A stretch of 64,000 nt of DNA, from contig NZ_PCOQ01000015.1 in NCBI RefSeq assembly GCF_002975275.1, positions 62,001-126,000 of the forward strand, written 5' to 3'. Every line of letters starts with the position of its first letter. Positions within the stretch are counted from its first letter, which is position 1. The notes under the pieces are model-generated. The model was not told the DNA's origin. It saw only the letters and a program-made list of their open reading frames with translations, and did not search any database. The translations under genes were made by a program, and so were the position numbers. Of this stretch, positions 58,839-64,000 are shown in pieces. This DNA comes from Achromobacter sp. MYb9. Its GTDB lineage: Bacteria; Pseudomonadota; Gammaproteobacteria; Burkholderiales; Burkholderiaceae_B.

Positions 58839-60974
58839 ATGCCTTTTCCTTCCGCCAGGACGCACCGCGTCCTGAAGCGGCGCGTGGCCATTTGGACCGC
58901 GCTCGCCTTCACTCCCACCCTGCATGCGCAGTCGACCCCGGTCGCCACGCTACCCGTCATCTCCGTGTCCGGCGATACGCTTGCGCCGACGTTGCTTGAG
59001 CAGGCGTCCACCGGGACCTTGCTGGGCCTGACGCCTTTCGACACGCCCGCCAGCATCGACATCATCAGCAACGAGCAACTGCGCGCCCGGGGCGCCACCA
59101 CGGTCACGGATGCCATCACCCAGGCAGCGGGCATCAGCGCCATGCGCCATCCCGGCAACGGCGGCTCGTCCTTGTCTTCGCGCGGCTTCACCGACTCCAA
59201 CTCTGTCGCCCAGCTCTATGACGGGGTGCGCCAATACGGCGGGGTCGGCCAGACCTTCATCTACGATCCCTGGGCCGTGGACCGCATCGAGGTGCTGCGC
59301 GGCCCGGCCTCGGTGCTGTACGGTGAAGGCGCCATTGGCGGCGTCGTCAACGTGATCCCGAAAAAGCCCACTCGCGGCCCCATCGAAAACGAGCTGATGA
59401 CGACGCTGGGCACGCACGACACCCAGCGGTTTGGCTTCGGCAGCGGCGGCGCGCTGGACGACAAATGGTCGTACCGACTGGACGTCAGCGGCAACCACAC
59501 GGATTCCGGCATCAGCCTGGGGGATTCGCGCGATGCCGCCGTCACCGCCGCGTTGCGTCTGGACGTGTCGCCCGACCTGAATTTCACGCTGACCCAGGCG
59601 TACGCCTGGCAAGAGCCTACGCGCTACTTCGGCACGCCGCTCGTCGACGGCTCGCTGGACTATGGTCTGCGCAAACAGAACTACAACGTGGCCGACAGCA
59701 AAATCATTTACCGCGACAGCCGCACCGAGCTCAAGGCCGAATGGTCGCCCAACGCCGGCACCACGGTGCGCAGCCGGCTGTACTACATCGGCAGCAACCG
59801 CGACTACCGCGATGTCGAAAACTACACCTGGACGCCGGCTGGCCAGATCCTGCGGAGTGGCTACACCGAGATCGGCCACGACCAGGAGCAGACCGGCATG
59901 GTCTCCGACGCCTCCTTCGACGGCCATCTGTTCGGCCTGTCGAACAAAGTGGCGGTGGGCGTCGAACTGAACCGCGCATCGCTCAAGCACACCAATAATT
60001 CGCCCTATTCGGGAACGTCGCGGGTGGACCCCTACGACGTGGACCACGGCCGCTTCATCAATGTGGCCGGCACGACCCCGCGCTACCGCAATACGGCCAG
60101 CCAGTACGCCCTGTTCGCCGAAGACCGGCTGATGCTGACCTCGCGCTGGTCGGTGCTGGGCGGATTGCGTTACGACCACATCGACCTGAAGCGGCGCGAC
60201 CTGGTAGCGGGAGAAACGGCTTTCCGCAGCACCTACACCAATGTGGGCTGGCGCTTGGGCACGGTCTATGACGTGCTACCCACCTTGTCGGTCTACGCCC
60301 AGTACGCGCAAGCCGCCGACCCGATCGGAAGCCTGTTGCTGCTGTCGCCCGCCAACAAGAGCTACGAGCTGTCGCAGGGAAAGCAGATCGAGATCGGCGT
60401 GAAACAGACGTTCTGGGATGACAAGGGCCAATGGACCCTGGCGGCCTATCACATCACCAAGAACAACCTGGTCACGCGCGACCCCAACGACCCCGCGCTG
60501 CGCATCCAGGTGGGCGAACAATCGTCGCGGGGACTGGAGGCCACGCTGGGTGTCGAGCTATCGCCGGCTTGGCGGCTGGACCTCAATGCCGTGGCGCTGC
60601 GGGCGCGCTATGACGACTTCAATGAGTCGGTCGCCGGCGTGGCGGTATCGCGCAACGGCAACGTGCCTGCCGACGTGCCGGAACGCGTGGCCAATGCGTG
60701 GATCAGCTGGAAGTTCGCGCCGCAATGGACGGCCAGCGCTGGCGTGCGCTACGTAGGCAAACGCTACGCCGACGCGGCCAACCGGCTGGAAATGGCAGGC
60801 TACACCACGACCAACCTGGCGCTGCAATGGGAGCCGCGGCGCGACCTGAGCCTGGCGCTGCGCGCCTTCAACGTGTTCGATCGCCAGTACGCCGAAACCG
60901 CCTACTACAACCAGACGCAGTGGCTGCTGGGTGAAGGCCGGCGGGTCGAGCTCAGCGCCAACTACCGCTTCTGA
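58839..60974 (+). CDS. TonB-dependent outer-membrane siderophore receptor
   Basis: The 711-residue protein has a signal peptide (cleavage near LHAQS), a TonB-box-like TLPVISVSGD, a plug domain (TPFDTPASIDIISNEQLRARGATTVTDAITQAAGI...VLYGEGAIGGVVNVIPKKPTRGP) and a 22-strand barrel ending in an aromatic residue (NYRF). Typical ligands are ferric siderophores. No Fur box was recognised in the 48-base gap or before the DUF2946 gene. The ribosome site is GAGAGCACTC. It is co-transcribed with the DUF2946 gene. Confidence 0.95.
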   Translation: MPFPSARTHRVLKRRVAIWTALAFTPTLHAQSTPVATLPVISVSGDTLAPTLLEQASTGTLLGLTPFDTPASIDIISNEQLRARGATTVTDAITQAAGISAMRHPGNGGSSLSSRGFTDSNSVAQLYDGVRQYGGVGQTFIYDPWAVDRIEVLRGPASVLYGEGAIGGVVNVIPKKPTRGPIENELMTTLGTHDTQRFGFGSGGALDDKWSYRLDVSGNHTDSGISLGDSRDAAVTAALRLDVSPDLNFTLTQAYAWQEPTRYFGTPLVDGSLDYGLRKQNYNVADSKIIYRDSRTELKAEWSPNAGTTVRSRLYYIGSNRDYRDVENYTWTPAGQILRSGYTEIGHDQEQTGMVSDASFDGHLFGLSNKVAVGVELNRASLKHTNNSPYSGTSRVDPYDVDHGRFINVAGTTPRYRNTASQYALFAEDRLMLTSRWSVLGGLRYDHIDLKRRDLVAGETAFRSTYTNVGWRLGTVYDVLPTLSVYAQYAQAADPIGSLLLLSPANKSYELSQGKQIEIGVKQTFWDDKGQWTLAAYHITKNNLVTRDPNDPALRIQVGEQSSRGLEATLGVELSPAWRLDLNAVALRARYDDFNESVAGVAVSRNGNVPADVPERVANAWISWKFAPQWTASAGVRYVGKRYADAANRLEMAGYTTTNLALQWEPRRDLSLALRAFNVFDRQYAETAYYNQTQWLLGEGRRVELSANYRF

Positions 60975-60980
60975 CCCGCT

Positions 60981-60995
60981 GCGGGCCGGGCCCGC
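60981..60995 (+). terminator. Hairpin after the TonB receptor gene
   Basis: GCGGGC (60981-60986) and GCCCGC (60990-60995) are perfect arms around CGG, seven bases after the TonB receptor stop. No T-tract follows, so termination strength is uncertain. Confidence 0.35.
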
Positions 60996-60998
60996 GTG

Positions 60999-61198
60999 TA
61001 CAATGCGACCGCCGCTTCTGCAATGGAGGCGGCGGTCGCCATAGCGGCGATCCCCGTTGGACCCGGCTTGCCGGGTGGCTCGGCCGGGCGCCTATCCCCC
61101 GGACAACTCCAAGCGATTCCGGGTGCACACCGGTACTTCCGCATCCCCTCTTGAATGGGGCACCGCCCGACGCTTGCTGACCTCAGGTTAGCCAATCA
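60999..61198 (+). ncRNA. Structured leader before the SulP gene (candidate RNA element)
   Basis: A TACAAT -10-like box (60999-61004) is followed by the perfect stem GCGACCGCCGC/GCGGCGGTCGC (61005-61015, 61029-61039), ACCCGGC-TT-GCCGGGT (61061-61076), CCCGGA/TCCGGG (61098-61103, 61118-61123) and a further CCCC/GGGG stem near 61144-61160. No ribosome site or gene is seen until the SulP start. The density of stems in 200 bases suggests a regulatory RNA. Confidence 0.5.
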
Positions 61199-62656
61199 AT
61201 GTCTTTCTTTTCCAAGCTTCATCGCGAGTGGATGTCCAATCCGCGCGCCGATATCCTTGCGGGCGTGCTGGTCGCGCTTGCCCTGATCCCCGAAGCCATC
61301 GGTTTCTCCATCATCGCGGGCGTGGACCCCAGCGTGGGCCTGTACGCTTCCTTTTCCATTGCCGTCATCATCGCGTTCACGGGTGGCCGGCCGGGCATGA
61401 TCTCGGCGGCTACTGCGGCCATCGCCGTGCTGGTCGTGCCGTTGGTGCGCGACCACGGGATCGGGTATCTGTTCGCGGCCTCCGTGCTGATGGGCGTCTT
61501 TCAGATCGCCGCCGGGTTCCTGCGGCTGGACCTGCTGATGCAGTACGTCTCGCGCTCGGTCGTGACGGGCTTCGTCAACGCGCTGGCCATCCTCATCTTC
61601 ATGGCGCAATTGCCCCATCTGATGGGCGTGACCTGGGTTACCTACGCGATGATCGCCGCCGCGCTTGCCATCATCTACCTGCTGCCGCGCCTGACCACGG
61701 CAGTGCCTTCGCCGCTGGTGGCAATCATCGCCATGACGGCCGTGTCCCTCTATGCGGGCCTTGACGTCGCCACGGTGGGCGACATGGGCAAGCTGCCGTC
61801 CGCCCTGCCGTTCTTCCAGATCCCCGATGTGCCGTTCACGCTGGAAACGCTGCGCATCATCCTGCCCTATTCGTTGACGATGGCGGCCGTGGGCCTGCTG
61901 GAATCGATGATGACCGCGCAGATCGTCGACGACATGACGGATACCGCCAGCGACAAGCGTCGCGAATGCAAGGGCCAGGGCATCGCCAATATCGTCACGG
62001 GGTTCCTGGGCGGCATGGGCGGCTGCGCCATGATCGGCCAGTCGGTCATTAACGTCAGGTCGGGCGGCCGGACGCGGCTGTCGACGCTGGTGGCGGGCGC
62101 TTTCCTATTGTTCCTGATCGTGGCGCTGGGCCCGTTGGTGGCGCGTATCCCGATGCCGGCGCTGGTCGCGGTGATGATCATGGTGTCGATCGGCACCTTC
62201 CACTGGCAGTCGTTCCCCAACCTGCGGTCGCACCCCTGGCAATCGTCGGTGGTGATGCTGGCCACGGTCATGGTCGTCGTCTGGACGCACGATCTGGCCC
62301 GCGGCGTTCTGACTGGCGTGGTGCTCAGCGGCCTGTTCTTCGCGGGCAAGGTTCGCGCCCTGATGAACGTGACCGCCAGTCTGTCCGCCGATGGCGCGAC
62401 GCGCACATACCGGTATGCCGGCCAGGTGTTCTTCGCCTCGGCCGGACGCTTTGCCGCGGCCATCGACTTTCACGAGGCGGTCGATACGGTAGTGATCGAC
62501 GTGTCCAACGCGCATTTCTGGGACATTTCCGCCGTCGACGCCCTACATAAGACCGTCGCCAAACTGCGCCGTGCCGGCCTGGCCGTGGACGTCGTCGGGT
62601 TGAATGACGCCAGCGCCACCTTGATCGGCAAGCACGCCGCCGACGCCGCGCACTAG
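61199..62656 (+). CDS. SulP-family inorganic anion transporter with STAS domain
   Basis: The 485-residue protein has about 12 helices with SulP signatures ([63 protein letters not shown]) and a C-terminal STAS domain ([24 protein letters not shown], about 430-470). SulP carriers import bicarbonate, sulfate, fumarate or other anions. The ribosome site before ATG 61199 is weak, and a 200-base structured leader precedes it, so translation may be controlled. Its end overlaps the convergent AsmA/DUF748-like gene by four bases. Confidence 0.94.
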   Translation: MSFFSKLHREWMSNPRADILAGVLVALALIPEAIGFSIIAGVDPSVGLYASFSIAVIIAFTGGRPGMISAATAAIAVLVVPLVRDHGIGYLFAASVLMGVFQIAAGFLRLDLLMQYVSRSVVTGFVNALAILIFMAQLPHLMGVTWVTYAMIAAALAIIYLLPRLTTAVPSPLVAIIAMTAVSLYAGLDVATVGDMGKLPSALPFFQIPDVPFTLETLRIILPYSLTMAAVGLLESMMTAQIVDDMTDTASDKRRECKGQGIANIVTGFLGGMGGCAMIGQSVINVRSGGRTRLSTLVAGAFLLFLIVALGPLVARIPMPALVAVMIMVSIGTFHWQSFPNLRSHPWQSSVVMLATVMVVVWTHDLARGVLTGVVLSGLFFAGKVRALMNVTASLSADGATRTYRYAGQVFFASAGRFAAAIDFHEAVDTVVIDVSNAHFWDISAVDALHKTVAKLRRAGLAVDVVGLNDASATLIGKHAADAAH

Positions 62657-63756
62657 GGACTGAGCAGGTCCGACAAGGCGTTGCCCAGGTCCTTCACTGC
62701 CCCGGTCACGCCCGCGGCCGCGCCTTCCGCCCCGACGCCGATGGCGTGACCGAAGCCTTGCGCCACCTGCGCCGCAAAGCCTCGCTGGACCGAGAACTTG
62801 GGGTTGTCCAGGCTGCCTCGAAGCTTGAAATCGAAGCGCACCGCGCCTTGCTTGTCTTTCATGGCTGCCAGCACCGCCTTGCGCGGTAATGAAAACAGCA
62901 GGCCGTCGCCGCTGAATGTCAGCCCGCGCAGCGCGACAGTGCCCGAGGCCTGCAATTCGCGGTTCGCGATGCGCGTATTCATATCCAGATCCATCGCGCC
63001 CCCCGTGAGCGACCCCGCTTCCTTTTCCGATAGATAGGGTGCGGCGTGCCGGATATCCATGTTGCGCACCGCCACCTTCATGTCGGCGTCCGTGCCTCCG
63101 ATTTGAAGCCAGCCCTGCGCGCGCACGGTCGCCTCGCCGTTGCGGTTGTCTTCCAGATTGCCGCTGAACGTCATGTCGCTATGCGCGCCGTCGCCGGGCA
63201 CGGACACCGGGCGTAACCTGGCCTGCACGTTGTGGAAGGGAATGCGATGCGGGGGCTTCGCCACCACGGCATCCTCGAAATCCAGGCGGCCGTCGCGCAG
63301 GATCAGGTCCGTAATGCGGATCGTGCGGTCGCCGCGCGGTTTGGCGTCGCCTCCGGCACCGGCATGCAGCGCCGCCTGCAACGCGGGCGCAATCTTCAAT
63401 TCGCCATCGGCCCCACGTACCACCGCAAAATCGAAGCCCTCGATCTCGACGGAATTGAAGACCGTTTCGCGGCGCAGGAACGCCGACCACTCTGGCTCCA
63501 GCACGATCCGTTTGGCGCGTGCGCCCGCTTGTCCCGAAGCCCCGGGCACATTGACGTCGGTCAGCACCACTTGGCGCCACCCCACCCTCACGTCGCCCAC
63601 CTGCCCGCGCGGCCCCAGCATGTTGGAAACTCGCTGTTCCACGATGCGGGTGACGGCAAAGGCCAGCACCCCGACCAACGCCGCAAGGATAAGCAGCACG
63701 GCGATAGTGGTGCCCAGGGCCGATCTGCGGCGCGGCGCGGGTGCGTTCAAGCTCAT
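62653..63756 (-). CDS. AsmA/DUF748-like envelope protein
   Basis: The 367-residue protein has an N-terminal membrane anchor ([23 protein letters not shown], about 12-34) and a long periplasmic beta-rich part ([45 protein letters not shown], and [37 protein letters not shown]) of the DUF748/AsmA-like superfamily, which includes lipid-transfer bridge proteins. It is shorter than classical AsmA. The C-terminus is an amphipathic Ala/Gly-rich helix. It converges on the SulP gene. Confidence 0.82.
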   Translation of the reverse strand: MSLNAPAPRRRSALGTTIAVLLILAALVGVLAFAVTRIVEQRVSNMLGPRGQVGDVRVGWRQVVLTDVNVPGASGQAGARAKRIVLEPEWSAFLRRETVFNSVEIEGFDFAVVRGADGELKIAPALQAALHAGAGGDAKPRGDRTIRITDLILRDGRLDFEDAVVAKPPHRIPFHNVQARLRPVSVPGDGAHSDMTFSGNLEDNRNGEATVRAQGWLQIGGTDADMKVAVRNMDIRHAAPYLSEKEAGSLTGGAMDLDMNTRIANRELQASGTVALRGLTFSGDGLLFSLPRKAVLAAMKDKQGAVRFDFKLRGSLDNPKFSVQRGFAAQVAQGFGHAIGVGAEGAAAGVTGAVKDLGNALSDLLSP

Positions 63757-63863
63757 TGCGGTTCCAGGTTCGGGGGGCCGACGATGAAGGCAATGGTCGG
63801 CGATACGGGCCCATTATTCAATGGACGAAATGGATGATGGCGGCTTATGCCCTTACGCAAACA

Positions 63864-63898
63864 GCCCCGTCCGCGCCGTTTGTGGGCGGGGACGGGGC
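63864..63898 (-). terminator. Terminator of the Gln/Gly-rich gene at the right edge
   Basis: GCCCCGTCC (63864-63872) and GGACGGGGC (63890-63898) are perfect 9-base arms around 17 bases. Read on the minus strand the stem is followed by TGTTTGCG. It lies 50 bases after the stop codon of the edge gene. Confidence 0.6.
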
Positions 63899-63947
63899 CG
63901 TCGGGCGTCGCGCTTCCGGCTTCCGGATTCAATGCGCGATCACGGGG

Positions 63948-64000
63948 TCAGCGTTGCGTTTTATTTTGCTGACCGGGCTGTTGGCCCTGCTGGCCTTGGC
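63948..64000 (-). CDS. Gln/Gly-rich protein, C-terminus only
   Basis: Only the last 17 codons are visible; they read QGQQGQQPGQQNKTQR then TGA. The Gln-Gly-Gln repeats resemble the low-complexity tails of KGG/con-10-type stress-response proteins of Gram-negative bacteria, but the diagnostic N-terminal repeats are outside the window. A terminator at 63864-63898 supports a real gene end here. Confidence 0.55.
   Translation of the reverse strand, partial: QGQQGQQPGQQNKTQR

Noticed and set aside
1-64000. CRISPR arrays, insertion sequences, rRNA or tRNA genes
   Set aside because: No regularly spaced direct repeats of CRISPR type, no transposase genes and no recognisable tRNA or rRNA sequence were seen on either strand; this was by reading, not by a covariance search.

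Overview
The window is high-GC, densely coded Gram-negative DNA. Bug-type tripartite tricarboxylate receptors, a TctAB pair, many LysR regulators, Burkholderiales-type porins and a TonB receptor point to a betaproteobacterium of the Alcaligenaceae (Achromobacter/Bordetella type). That placement is inference from gene content; no rRNA or tRNA gene was seen. About 60 genes are supported, nearly all complete; a Ku gene is cut by the left edge and a Gln/Gly-rich gene by the right edge.

Layout. 1-8.5 kb: Ku, a PepSY membrane protein, a LysR-controlled cluster (hydroxyacid dehydrogenase, Bug receptor, amino-acid-synthesis-family protein), an APC permease, and an exported FAM173-like methyltransferase followed by an Rrf2 regulator. 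8.5-20.1 kb: two divergent operons that together look like one catabolic locus of unknown substrate. Leftward: acyl-CoA dehydrogenase, NDP-forming acyl-CoA synthetase, MmgE/PrpD. Rightward: hydroxyacid dehydrogenase, Bug receptor, aldehyde dehydrogenase, ABC binding protein, metallo-beta-lactamase-fold hydrolase, SCP2-like protein, alpha/beta hydrolase. 20.1-22.7 kb: a hipBA module whose last gene is a translationally overlapping LysR regulator. 22.8-27.5 kb: a Tat-type lipoprotein carboxypeptidase, a pseudouridine-synthase homologue with altered catalytic motifs, an AI-2E-family permease, a small lipoprotein and a KfrA-like coiled-coil protein. 27.8-33 kb: a shortened CueR-like regulator, a tyrosine recombinase, a diguanylate cyclase, a porin and a spermidine-synthase-like protein.

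33-48 kb: regulators with readable operators (TetR, MarR), transporters (CynX/NimT-type MFS, TctAB, Bcr/CflA, chromate), an ECHDC3-like hydratase, a histidine kinase without a regulator gene, an AhpD-like protein, a MocR regulator divergent from an acetyltransferase-azoreductase pair, and a small secreted Cys-rich protein. 48-64 kb: an outer-membrane/DUF1254 pair, a TerC-CorC fusion, a three-gene periplasmic GMC dehydrogenase with diheme cytochrome c, an ACT-like/MgtC pair behind a structured leader, a DUF2946-TonB receptor pair, a SulP transporter behind a structured leader, and an AsmA/DUF748-like protein.

The most promising leads are the uncharacterised catabolic locus (8.5-20.1 kb), the structured 5' regions of the MgtC and SulP genes, the KfrA/MerR-like/recombinase cluster, the hipBA-LysR coupling, the exported methyltransferase with an apparently leaderless Rrf2 neighbour, and the very regular operator-promoter arrangements at the TetR and MarR genes. 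No CRISPR array, insertion sequence or prophage was seen.
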